The notes beneath the pieces were generated by a model. It made no database searches. It was given only the letters and a program-made list of their open reading frames with translations, and was not told the DNA's origin. A stretch of DNA of 64,000 bases from NCBI GenBank assembly GCA_025667525.1, contig CM046878.1, positions 511,632,274 through 511,696,273 on the forward strand, written 5' to 3'. Numbering within the stretch: position 1 is the first letter of the stretch; every line of letters begins with the position of its first letter. A program made the position numbers and the translations under genes. Below, piece after piece: positions 23,601 to 33,230 of the stretch. Origin of the DNA: Glebionis coronaria. Lineage: Eukaryota; Streptophyta; Magnoliopsida; Asterales; Asteraceae.

Positions 23601-23650
23601 TGATTGTGATTAGAAGGAATTTTGAGAGGCATGATAAATGTTGAAAACAT
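20634..23650 (-). pseudogene. Element C extra ORF between pol and 3' LTR (unknown function, broken)
   Basis: About 1,000 codons in sense order, spread over several frames. The N-terminal part is FVDALAFLKSSYFRVALLINP, VDGEVIIQSTVDGHPKVITL, IRDKLILDDEDGI, then WKYLIHTILQCLSPRTTAFN and CLATGRKYCFSQMIF (near 23250). A low-complexity middle has Gly/Ser/Lys and ASSQAG repeats and a Gln/Arg/Glu-rich helix likely to form a coiled coil (near 21950). A conserved C-terminal module holds KRLKRMEK, MTWWKLTRAD, WKLFTNYGVYEI and VNHRYYPFNQETLKKL. Frameshifts lie near 23465, 23090, 22740, 22030 and 21740, and there is a stop at 20893. Sireviruses carry an env-like gene in this position, but I see no signal peptide or membrane segment. 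A second copy is in element A. Confidence 0.75.
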
Positions 23651-24561
23651 TTGAAGGTTTATAATGGTGAGAGTTAGGTGGGATTTGATCGAAGGAGAGA
23701 GATGGGCCTGCTGGTGAAGGGAATTAAGTTTTTATAGGCGAATTGAAGAGCTGTGATTGGACCAAATTTTCAAATTGCAAAAATATCAAAGATAAATCTT
23801 GATAAAAAAGTAATTTGTTTGAAATAATAAAGAAAAGATTACCAATCAGCAAAGAAAGCGCCTTAAATATCTTTTGAAAAGAATAAAATATTCCCTAACA
23901 AAAATTTTAGCAAGCAGGCCCAACGGCTATAAGCAGGGTAACGGTATTGTCGGTCAACGGTCAAACAGGGGAATGTTGATCAAGCAGGGGAATCAAAAGG
24001 TGAAAGCAGGGGAAACTTTCCTAGGGGTATTAGACTAATCATGAAGAGACCAATGCTAAATGGCTCTACTCTAATGCACACCCTTGTATACACAAGGTAG
24101 ATACACAGAGACTTAAGAGTCCTCTATTCAGCAATGTTCTAGACACAAAAAGTTAACACATAAGCCACCCTGCACTTGGTCAACCCAAGAAAATAAGCAT
24201 ACCCTAGTCACCATCCATACCTTTCCCTTACCTATGGTCAGTTAGTCTTGGCAATGTGTACCAAACATCTGAATCTAGACAGCAAGCTGTTTAATAAAGA
24301 AGTAAAAGTACACATTACAGTGCCTCAAGGCTTTAGAATTCTGACAAGCTTTGCAGCAAGTCTTCATCATTCTGAACCCTTACTCACCAATGGATATGAT
24401 CTAGAATCATATATGAGTATCCTAAGGATACCCTAAATCCTAAAGGTGTGACCTAACCTCCCCTAAAACATAGAGAATATACCTGATTCTCCCATGAGTG
24501 TAGCATGCACCATTTGAATCTCTGTATTGTTAGTCTAAAACCACGTATAACCAATTTAAAA
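23651..24561 (-). other. Element C spacer between pol and extra ORF
   Basis: Non-coding; it continues at 28620-28820 on the other side of element D. It is the counterpart of the element A spacer. It holds several plus-strand copies of GCAGGGGAA (23930-24020, 28650), the same motif as in the C LTR. The target site of D (aaaag) is at 24562-24566. Confidence 0.7.
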
Positions 24562-24566
24562 AAAAG

Positions 24567-25124
24567 TGTTAGGACTCATGGATTTAGAAGTTAGTCCTGG
24601 TAATATGCAGTTCCTACTGGAGTACTCCGTTACTCCTGGTGAGTTACTCCTGGTCGTATTATAAAGTTGAAAGATGATTATAGAAGATATGATCAAGGAA
24701 GATTGTAGAAGATAAGATCAAATATTTAGTCTTCCTATTCATATGGAAAGTATTAAAGATATTGATTATGATGAGGAGGTTACAAGATTATTTAGGAAAT
24801 AATTAAATGGTATTAATGTATATTACTTTGGAAAGTATTAATTATGTTGTAACCACCTAGGACCCCTTGCACTATAAAAGGAGGTCCTAGGGTGTAGAGA
24901 TGAACACACTTCCATACACACATATTCTCTACACATTTATCTCATTGTTTGTTATAGCTTCAAGGTTGTAAAACCCTATCACTATTAAGAGTGATCGTAT
25001 TAATATATTGAGGCTTGGATGTTTGGTTATTTCTATTGTTCTTCTTATATATAAAGATTGGTTTCCGCACACTCTTTGTATTGTGATCAAGGCTTCAAAG
25101 ATCCTTCAAGAAGCAAACCCAACA
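24567..25124 (+). repeat. Element D 5' LTR
   Basis: Starts TGTTAGGACTCATGG and ends GCAAACCCAACA. Near its start are the words TAGTCCTGGT, TTCCTACTGG, TTACTCCTGGT and TTACTCCTGGT, a short-motif array that recurs in the interior (27030-27150). Confidence 0.95.
24871..24880 (+). promoter_or_regulatory. Element D TATA box
   Basis: ACTATAAAAG, about 305 bp into the LTR, followed by GAGGTCCTAGG. The same box is at 28361-28370 in the 3' LTR. Confidence 0.7.
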
Positions 25125-25126
25125 AG

Positions 25127-25138
25127 TGGTATCAGAGC
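25127..25138 (+). other. Element D primer binding site (tRNA-iMet)
   Basis: Exact TGGTATCAGAGC, two bases after the LTR. Confidence 0.93.
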
Positions 25139-25270
25139 CTCGTTGAGAAGCTTTGATTGAGAAGAACAAGATCTCTACATCCGTATTGCTGTGAAGTGAA
25201 GCTTCTGGTCAGAATTTGTGACAGTTTAGCAACAAATTAGCGATGGTTTACCAGTTTTGTGACAGAAGAC

Positions 25271-26755
25271 ATGGCGTGTAGAACTTCAATTCCAGACAAT
25301 GAGGTAATTCTTATGAATGAATCTGAAGTTAGAGAATATAATGCTAAATTAAAGAATAAAATGCATGTTTATAATAACTCTGACTTAGCAATTAGTTACG
25401 TAGAAACATATGAACAAAAATTTCTAGAACTTCAAAAACAATGTGCTGATCTGAATGCTGAAAATGATAAATATTATCTAGAAGTTCAGTCATACAAAAG
25501 TTCTCTAAAAACATTAGAAGAACAGAAAAAGTGGTTTCGAAATACCCAATTAGAGTATGAAGATAAGATTAGGATATTAAGTATTGACTTAGAAAATACA
25601 ACTAATCTATTGACATATTTTGAAAAGATTAATACTGAGGTAAATAAAGAGAAGCAGGAGCTACAAACTAAATTAGATAATGCTTTGGCTAGGTTTGATA
25701 AATGGAAAAATTCATCTAAAAACTTAGTCAAATTAGTAGATAGCTCTATGTCTGGAAGAACCAAAATTGGCTTAGGATTTAAAAACTATATTGGGCCAAA
25801 TGATATTTTTGACTCCTCTTTGCCTAGTGTGTTTGACACTACCCCTGAAGATGTGGAAGGTAGGCCTGTTTTCAATAGGTATAAACCAGCTGCAGAGATG
25901 CATGCTGTTCCTCCACCTCTCACAGGGACATTCATGCCTACCTTAGACCATTTTGACTTTGATGAATCACAAATGACATATGGTACAAGGTCCACTGGCT
26001 CAATTGAAACTAATTCTGTGTCTAATGGCTTTGTCTCTTGTAACTCTAGTGACAAGTCTTTAGAACCTAAGACTAGTGACCTTGACTCTTTTGAGTCCGA
26101 CTCTAGTGCTGAAACACTTGAGTCTGTGCCTGAACCAATTATAATTGAGCCCATGACTCGTAAATATGCCTCTTGTAAGTCTACCTTAAATGCTAAATCA
26201 CCTAAGTTCTATCCTCAGTCTGATTGTGCTAAGAATGAAAGTAATAGGAAAGCAAATAACCTTAGGAAAAACAATAAGAGTCCTAGAGGTAATCAAAGAG
26301 GTTGGAATGGCATGATGACTCAGAAATTAGGTGATAACTTTGAGTTCAAAAATAAGGCTTGTTATGTGTGTGGTAGTTTTGATCACTTGCAATATACTTG
26401 TAAACACAAGAGAAAGATTAATGATCAACAACAAGTTAAACCGGTATGGAATAACTCAAGACGGGTGAATCACAAGAACTTTGGTAGAGTTTTTCACCCC
26501 AATCCTAAAAATAACAGCATTCCACAACCAAGATGTTTTAATAATGTTAAAGGTACTAGGGTTGAGTCTGCACGATCAAAGACAAATCTTAATATTGTTA
26601 AGGCCTTAGCTCGGTGGGTTTGGAGACCTAAACAAGATGGTTTACAACATGTCTCCAAATCAAATAGTACATCAAAAACCTTAACAAGATATGACTATGT
26701 TGATGTTTTTGGAAGATTCAAGTCTGTCTTAGCTTGGGACTTCCATAAGCATTAA
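25271..26755 (+). CDS. Gag-like nucleocapsid protein of element D
   Basis: 494 residues from ATG 25271. A GTG twelve bases upstream is in frame but unlikely in a plant. A 12-codon upstream frame (ATG 25243 to TAG 25281) overlaps the start and could dampen translation. Residues ~35-165 are Lys/Glu/Leu-rich and probably a coiled coil. A segment containing VPPPLTGTFMP and DESQMTYG is typical of Sirevirus-like Gag. A basic stretch (RKANNLRKNNKSPRGNQRG) precedes a CCHC zinc knuckle CYVCGSFDHLQYTC (residues ~363-376), and the C-terminus ends RFKSVLAWDFHKH. The usual N-terminal capsid-type domain of copia Gag is missing. The C-terminus aligns with the Gag of element C (RSKSVMAWVPKKN), where pol follows; here a stop follows. 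The intact frame and identical LTRs suggest a recently transposed, possibly expressed gene. Confidence 0.85.
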   Translation: MACRTSIPDNEVILMNESEVREYNAKLKNKMHVYNNSDLAISYVETYEQKFLELQKQCADLNAENDKYYLEVQSYKSSLKTLEEQKKWFRNTQLEYEDKIRILSIDLENTTNLLTYFEKINTEVNKEKQELQTKLDNALARFDKWKNSSKNLVKLVDSSMSGRTKIGLGFKNYIGPNDIFDSSLPSVFDTTPEDVEGRPVFNRYKPAAEMHAVPPPLTGTFMPTLDHFDFDESQMTYGTRSTGSIETNSVSNGFVSCNSSDKSLEPKTSDLDSFESDSSAETLESVPEPIIIEPMTRKYASCKSTLNAKSPKFYPQSDCAKNESNRKANNLRKNNKSPRGNQRGWNGMMTQKLGDNFEFKNKACYVCGSFDHLQYTCKHKRKINDQQQVKPVWNNSRRVNHKNFGRVFHPNPKNNSIPQPRCFNNVKGTRVESARSKTNLNIVKALARWVWRPKQDGLQHVSKSNSTSKTLTRYDYVDVFGRFKSVLAWDFHKH

Positions 26756-28040
26756 TCTTTGCTTGGTTTGTGTTTATTTCAGCAAGTGTGATTGTCAATT
26801 GATATGTTTTGTATTTTTTCTATGTTTGTGTGAACTAACTTTTTGCAGGAAAAGAGAAGTTTTTTTTTAAAAAATAAAAAATAAAAAAAATCCTTGTTGG
26901 TGAATACTTTGCTCCGTTTGAGGGGAGGTTTTAGCCTAAGGGGAGGCTTGTTGTATGTATATTTGTGTATAATCTTGTGTTTTTCTGTCTAATCAATTTT
27001 ACAGGTTGACATCGGTGCTGGTGGATATGGTTCCTCCTAGTAGAACTAAGTTGCTCCTAGTCGACCAATGGTTCCTCCTGGTTGCACTCATCCTGCTTCT
27101 GGTGGACCATTGTTCTTCCTGATGCATTCTACGTTCCTTCTGGTTGACTCATAGTCTTTGAGTGGTTATAAAAAAAAAATTTTAAAAAAAGAAAAAAATT
27201 ATTAGAAAAAAAAAATTAAAAAAAAGGAAAAAAAAGGAGAAAAAAAAAGAAAAAAAAAGAAAATAGACACTTTCGAATCGAAATACCTTTGTATATATTT
27301 CACTTTTTGGGCTGTTTTTGTTTGGTACTTAGGTGTTGGCTGCCCCCCACACAACAAATGGTCCTCAACTCACCATGTCTCACCGACAAGAAAGAGTTGA
27401 TTCACCTTGAGGGTACGGCTCCTGGTGTGATTCTCAAATCCGTTGATGGTTGCCACGTTACCCAAAACTGGATGGTTTTCACTTGCCATAGTCTTGGACT
27501 GAAAAGTGGCTAATCCAAGGGGGTACGGCTCTTGGTAAAGATTTTATCAAATCCGTTGATAGCTATAATAGCTTGCTCAAAGCTATAGGGTTTTCAACTC
27601 ACCGATGCTTCATTGCTAAGAGTTGGCGAGTCCAGAAGGGTACGGCTTCTGGTAAAGACATATCAAATCCGTTGATGGCTGTTATGGTTTGCCAAAAATC
27701 ATCAGGGTACTCCAACTCACCAATGTTTCACGTTCCAAGAGTTGGACTGGGTACTAGTCTTCCAGGGTGATGTCATGATTCCACCAAAAGACTGGCTAGC
27801 CCAAGAGTGAGCAGCTACTTGGTAAAGGCTCATCAAATCTGCTCCTGTTGCTGTCAAGAATCAACATGTGCAGATGTTTTCAAGCTTTAAAGAAGCTTAG
27901 CCGTTCGTGTATCAACAGCTACTTTTGTGTTTCTTCTAGTTTTATCAAGTGAGCTTGTTGCTGCTGTGGTTCATATTCCAATCCTCATGCTTATTGGTGA
28001 CACATCTACTTGGAAACTTGAACTCAACAAAGTTAAATTC
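26756..28040 (+). other. Element D 3' non-coding region
   Basis: No pol domain in any frame. It contains an A-rich run at 26868-26891, a CTCCTGGT/CTCCTAGT-rich stretch (27030-27150), a longer poly-A/AG run (27163-27262) and degenerate repeats (27350-27850). Small frames here are repeat by-products. Confidence 0.8.
27350..27850 (+). repeat. Degenerate 110-150-bp repeats in element D
   Basis: Three clear blocks and one weak block share the order GGGTACGGCT, CTGGTAAAG, ATCAAATCCGTTGATGGCT and TTTTCAACTCACC. They begin at 27411, 27521, 27638 and about 27795. They look like an old tandem duplication that diverged by substitution and indels. Confidence 0.65.
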
Positions 28041-28056
28041 AAGTTTAGGGGAGGAT
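28041..28056 (+). other. Element D polypurine tract
   Basis: AAGTTTAGGGGAGGAT directly before the 3' LTR. Confidence 0.92.
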
Positions 28057-28614
28057 TGTTAGGACTCATGGATTTAGAAGTTAGTCCTGGTAATATGCAG
28101 TTCCTACTGGAGTACTCCGTTACTCCTGGTGAGTTACTCCTGGTCGTATTATAAAGTTGAAAGATGATTATAGAAGATATGATCAAGGAAGATTGTAGAA
28201 GATAAGATCAAATATTTAGTCTTCCTATTCATATGGAAAGTATTAAAGATATTGATTATGATGAGGAGGTTACAAGATTATTTAGGAAATAATTAAATGG
28301 TATTAATGTATATTACTTTGGAAAGTATTAATTATGTTGTAACCACCTAGGACCCCTTGCACTATAAAAGGAGGTCCTAGGGTGTAGAGATGAACACACT
28401 TCCATACACACATATTCTCTACACATTTATCTCATTGTTTGTTATAGCTTCAAGGTTGTAAAACCCTATCACTATTAAGAGTGATCGTATTAATATATTG
28501 AGGCTTGGATGTTTGGTTATTTCTATTGTTCTTCTTATATATAAAGATTGGTTTCCGCACACTCTTTGTATTGTGATCAAGGCTTCAAAGATCCTTCAAG
28601 AAGCAAACCCAACA
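28057..28614 (+). repeat. Element D 3' LTR
   Basis: Same length as the 5' LTR (558 bp) with no mismatch found by eye; TATA box at 28361-28370. The aaaag duplication follows. Confidence 0.95.
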
Positions 28615-28820
28615 AAAAGCAACCCCAGCTTAAGAGAAGGATTCTTGGCAGGGGAAAGAACCCCAACAGGAGAATCTTTGTTCAAAAGCAGTAGAATGAA
28701 AAGTGATGGAAAAATTGACTAACATATATACAACAACAGCAATAAAGCAACCCTGGATATACAAGACAAAATAGACATCAATTTTTAGGGAGAAACCATC
28801 CCAATACCTGCAACCAAGTA

Positions 28821-30968
28821 CTAAAACCTCCCCACTTCAAAAGCTTTTGTCAAAAGATCAGCAACATTAAGTTCTGTATCAATTTTCTCTGGGACAATTA
28901 ACCCTTTTTCAAAACAATCTCTAATAAAATGATGTCTTATTTCAATATGTTTAGTCTTGCTATAAAAAACAAGATTCTTAATAATGCAAATGGTGTTGTT
29001 GTTGTCAATAAATATCTTGGTTAAGAAAATTATACCCATAATCAAGCAGCTGGTTCTGAACCCAAAGAACTTGACCACAGCATGCAGCAGCTGCTACATA
29101 CTCAGCTTTAGTTGTTGATGTGTCCATAATAGTCTGCTTCTTACACTGCCAAGATATAAGCCTGCTTTCCAAAAATTGGCATCCACCTGTTGTAGACTTC
29201 CTATCATTGTTGTCACCAGCATAATCACTATCTGAGTAGGATATGAGCTCAAATGGTGACTCCTTGGGATACCAAAGTCCTAAAGTTGGATGGCACTTTA
29301 GATATCTAAAAATTCTCTTCACAGCAAATAGATGACACCCTGTAGGTGCCACTTGGTATCTTGTACATAAACAGACTGCAAACATGATGTCAGGTCTTAA
29401 AGCTGTAAGGTACATGAGAGATCCAATCATAGACCTATAAATCCTGACATCAATAAGCTTTCCAGGACCATCTTTGCCCCATGGATGATCCTTGTCCATT
29501 AGTGTGGAAACTTTCTTTCCCTCACACATGCAAAACTTCTTCACAATTTCAGCCACATATTTGTCTTGTGATATAAATATCCCATCTTTCCTCTGCTAAA
29601 CTTGTAACCCCAAGAAGAAGTTGAGTTCACCCATGGCACTCATTTGAAATTTATCCTGCATCAACTTGGCAAACTCTTTGCTAAGCATAGAGTTTGTGGA
29701 TCTAAAGATGATGTCATCAACATAGACTTGTACCAAAAGAAGGTCACCTTTTTGTTTCTTGATAAATAGGGTCTGGTCTATTTTCTCATCATTGAAGCCA
29801 TTATCCAACAGATATTTAGAAAGAGTTCCATACCAGGCCCTGGGATCTTGGTGAAGTCCATACATAGCCTTCTTCACCTTGTACACTTTGTCTGGGTGTT
29901 CTGGGTCTTCAAACCCTGGAGGTTGCATAACATAGACTTCTTCATCAATGGTGCCAAATAAAAAGACACTCTTAACATCCATTTGGAACACTATGAAGTC
30001 CATGAATGAAGCATAAGCAAGAAACAATCTAATGGCTTCAATCCTGGCTATTGGAGCAAAGACTTCCTCATAATCAATGCCTTCTTCCTGAGTATATCCA
30101 TGTGCCACCAGTCTTGCTTTGTTTCTGACTACTATATCCCTCTCATCCTTTTTATTCCTGAGCACCCACTTTGTCCCAATAGGCCTTGCCCATTTTGGAC
30201 AATCTACCAGAATCCAAACTTCTTGAATGTCAAACTGTAAGAGTTCCTCTTGCATAGCTTCAACCCAACTTGGATCATTTAAAGCGTGAAAAATCTTCTT
30301 TGGCTCTTCTTGTGACAGAAATGCAGTAAACAGACAGCATTACATGTTGTCATGATTAAACTTCATGGTGATGTTTTCAATGAAGCTGTGTTCATTTGCT
30401 GAATACCTTGTATGTCTAGGAGCTTCAGGATCACCAATGATTTGTGATAGAGGGTGATCCTTATTGACTCTGTAGGTAGGCTGCATACTCATGATTACTT
30501 CTGTTTCATCCTCTTCCAAATCAGAATTGATGGGGCTATCTTGATTGGGAAAGAACTTCTCAAAAGAGCTTCCAAATGATACAGCATGACCTAGAGATGG
30601 ATGCTGATGGGCTGAATGCAGCTTTGAATAACTTGGGCCTCCACTCCTAATTATTCTGCTTCCACTGCTGGACATGAGAGGACCATCAGATGTAGGTGAA
30701 GATGAGGAAATGAGTGGGGATTCTCTTTCTTCATCATTAATGTCATTGACAGCTGGATCCTTGGTATCAGAGGAAGCAATTGATCTAGCAGGGGAGTCCT
30801 AGATTCCACTGCTTTCAGCCATTGTACTGCTTTCAGAAGTTGACTTAGTAGGGGAAGAGATTGGCTGTTCTTTCCTTTGAGATGTGTCATCTTCTTCACC
30901 TGTTTTGGAGCAGCTTCAATGGGAAATAGTGAGGGTACATTCATATACCTCAATGGTGGCTTCTCCAT
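28821..30968 (-). pseudogene. Element C pol: linker, reverse transcriptase and RNase H
   Basis: In sense order: a Ser/Pro-rich linker (30968-30340), then RT with [50 protein letters not shown] and an intact catalytic YVDDIIF (near 29720), then RNase H with SYSDSDYAGDN, RKSTTGGCQFL and IEIRHHFIRDCFEKGL. Breaks: frameshifts in the linker near 30660 and between linker and RT near 30300, a CAG-to-TAG stop at 29596, and a frameshift near 29035. RNase H reads TTKAEY where copia elements have TTEAEY, so the conserved Glu is lost. Same family as the element A remnant, but better preserved. Confidence 0.92.
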
Positions 30969-32414
30969 ACCAGTTGGTTCTTTAGTACCTGAAATGTTAG
31001 TATTCTACAAAGCAACAGGTACATAATTCATAGATTTTGAAAGAACCTCAATGTCAAAGAACCAATCATGACCTGTTTGTACATCTTCAGGCTTGTCTTC
31101 AAGAAAATCCACATGAATATTTTCTGTCACTTTGCTTGTCTTCTTGTTGAAGACCATATATCCCTTGTTGTTTAATAAATAACCAACAAAGTACCCATCA
31201 TCCCCCTTTTCACTAAACTTGCCTAGATTGTCAATTGTGTTCAAAATGATCACATGACATCCAAATGGTCTAAAGAAGTCAATTAAAGGAGGTCTTCCAT
31301 TGAACAACTGATAAGGGGTCTTGTTGTGTGCCTTAACCACCAAGGCCCTGTTTTGAACATAACAAGCAGTGGATACAGCCTCATCCCAAAAGATAACTGG
31401 AAGCTTGAAATTAGATAGCATAGTCCTTGCAGCTTCAATGAGTGTCCTATTCCTTCTTTATGCAAATCCATTTTGTTGAGGTGTTCTTGCAATACTGAAT
31501 TCCCTCTTTATTCCTTTGTTTATGCAGAAAGTGTCCAGTTTCTTGTTTCTGAATTCACCACCATTGTCTGATCTCATGGTCACTACCCTCATACTTTTGG
31601 AAAGTTCAATCTGATTGATGAACCCAATGAGAACATTAGCTGTGTCACTCATTTCAAACAGAAAGAATGTCCATGTGAACCTTGAAAAATCATCAGTAAT
31701 CACTAGGTAGTACCATTTCTTCATTATGCTTGCCACAGAAGTAGGACCAAAAAGATCCATGTGCAGTAATTCCAATGGCTTGGTAGTGGACATACTTGTT
31801 TTTGATTTGCAAGATGCTCTATGTTGCTTCCCTTTTAGACAAGCAGCACAAGTATGATCATTGGCAAAGGACTTGGAAGGAAGACCATGAACCAGATTAT
31901 ATTTTACCAGTTTGTTCATGTTCTTAAAATTAAGATGACGAAGTCTCCTATGCCATTTCTTACACTCATCAACTAAGGCTTTGGCAATGAAACAGGTTTC
32001 ATTGGCTTGAAGAGAGATGTCCTTGAGATCAATTGTGTACATGTTCTTTTGTCTTGGTGTTCTGAGTACAATAGGAGTGTTGGGTGATAAGACAAACTCC
32101 TTCCCTAACACCAGACATTCAGTATCTGTAAACAGGACAAAATTCTTGTTATCAGTCATCTGTGACACACTGAAGAGATTGTACTTGAGCTCTTTCACCA
32201 AGTAAACATTGTCAAGGGTCATCCCGTTGGTGACAATAGTTCCTTTTCATGTGATGTTCCATGCCCATCTCCATAAGAAACACCATCATTCTCATGCAGG
32301 GGAACAAAGTTAGATAGATAAGATTTATGTCTAGTCATGCTCCTTGAGCATCCACTATCCTAATATGCTTTATCATCCCTGGTCTTCTTTGTCACCTGCA
32401 AAAAGAAAAACAAA
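30969..32414 (-). pseudogene. Element C pol: protease remnant and integrase
   Basis: The protease is reduced to DSGCSRSMTRHKSYL just upstream of 32222, preceded by a stop in place of the usual Trp. Integrase follows: zinc-binding H-RRLRH-LNF...CAAC, then catalytic positions in HMDLFGPT, SDNGGEF and RTPQQNG. A GAA-to-TAA type stop lies at 31458 directly after the PQQNG motif, in place of the expected catalytic Glu region. The integrase C-terminus continues to 31005 (FWDEAVSTACYVQNRAL, GYLLNNKGYMVFNKKT). With an integrase stop and a decayed protease this copy cannot transpose by itself. Confidence 0.92.
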
Positions 32415-33230
32415 TTAGTTTTTCTTGGGGACCCAAGCCATTACAGACTTGGATCTACCTCGTGTACCAATATAGGATAGCTTATAAAAGACTAGAGATA
32501 CACCATTAGTTTGAGCACCCCTTTTGGGTACCCAAACCCAATGAGCTGAGGCTTTCACAACTTTTCCCCACCTGCCCATGTTCCTAGAGGGCAAAACTTT
32601 GCTAGCAGGGGATACCCCAGATTTAGCAGGGGAATCCCTATGCTTAGCAGAGGGAACCCATCTTTTGTTTCGGCCTCTATTAATGTGTTGGTAAGGTCTA
32701 GAGACAGATTTATAAGCATTATGAGGTGCTGGGTTGGTCTTGGGATATGCATCATTCACCTTCCTTAGAGCAGAAACAACATACTTGTCAGAAACCTTGT
32801 GTCTCAAGGCAGGGGCAACATACTTTGCAGGGGAAAAGGATTTCGCCCCTACATTCAGAAGAATGGCTTTAGGTTGCATGTCCTTTAAAGGATTTGCAGC
32901 CACTACTTCCATTGGTGCCTGACAGTCTTGATAAGTGTGATCAAAACTGCCACATGTGAAATAAGGTTTGGTATTTATCACAAAGTCCTCTCCTAATTGA
33001 TGAGACTTTTGGTCATTCCAATTTCTCTGATTACCTCTAACAGACTTATACATACCAGCATATTTAACAGTGGACTTAGAGGACTTTGATCCTGTTTTAG
33101 ATTTGGGTGAACTACTCTTAGAACTAGAATCACTACCAAAAAGTCATTCTCTTGAAAAGAGAACAAGATTATTAATTTTCCATTGTTTTAAGGCAATTTG
33201 TTCCTTTTCAAAGTCCCTAACAATACATTG
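32415..33230 (-). pseudogene. Element C gag, C-terminal part
   Basis: An open frame from 33053 follows a short broken part reaching 33230. It contains RGNQRNWNDQ, a defective zinc knuckle (YFTCGSFDHTYQDC: the first Cys is Tyr), basic low-complexity sequence and the end RSKSVMAWVPKKN, which in copia elements leads into protease. Codons for IVRDFEKEQIALKQWK lie at the far end, next to relic I. The N-terminal half of Gag is absent. Confidence 0.85.

Larger units (their letters stand above)
24567..28614 (+). mobile_element. Element D: gag-only non-autonomous copia element with identical LTRs
   Basis: LTRs 24567-25124 and 28057-28614 (558 bp each, no difference seen), tRNA-iMet primer site 25127-25138, polypurine tract 28041-28056 and perfect aaaag duplications (24562-24566, 28615-28619). 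The only gene is a Gag-like protein with a CCHC zinc knuckle. No protease, integrase, RT or RNase H is present; the remaining 1.3 kb is non-coding. This is the layout described in plants as terminal-repeat retrotransposons with a GAG domain (TR-GAG). Its Gag C-terminus and polypurine tract resemble element C, so a Sirevirus-like element is the likely helper. It is the youngest insertion in the window. Confidence 0.93.

Noticed and set aside
20634..23650. Calling the extra ORF an envelope gene
   Set aside because: Position fits, but no signal peptide, membrane segment or env similarity is visible, so only an ORF of unknown function is reported.
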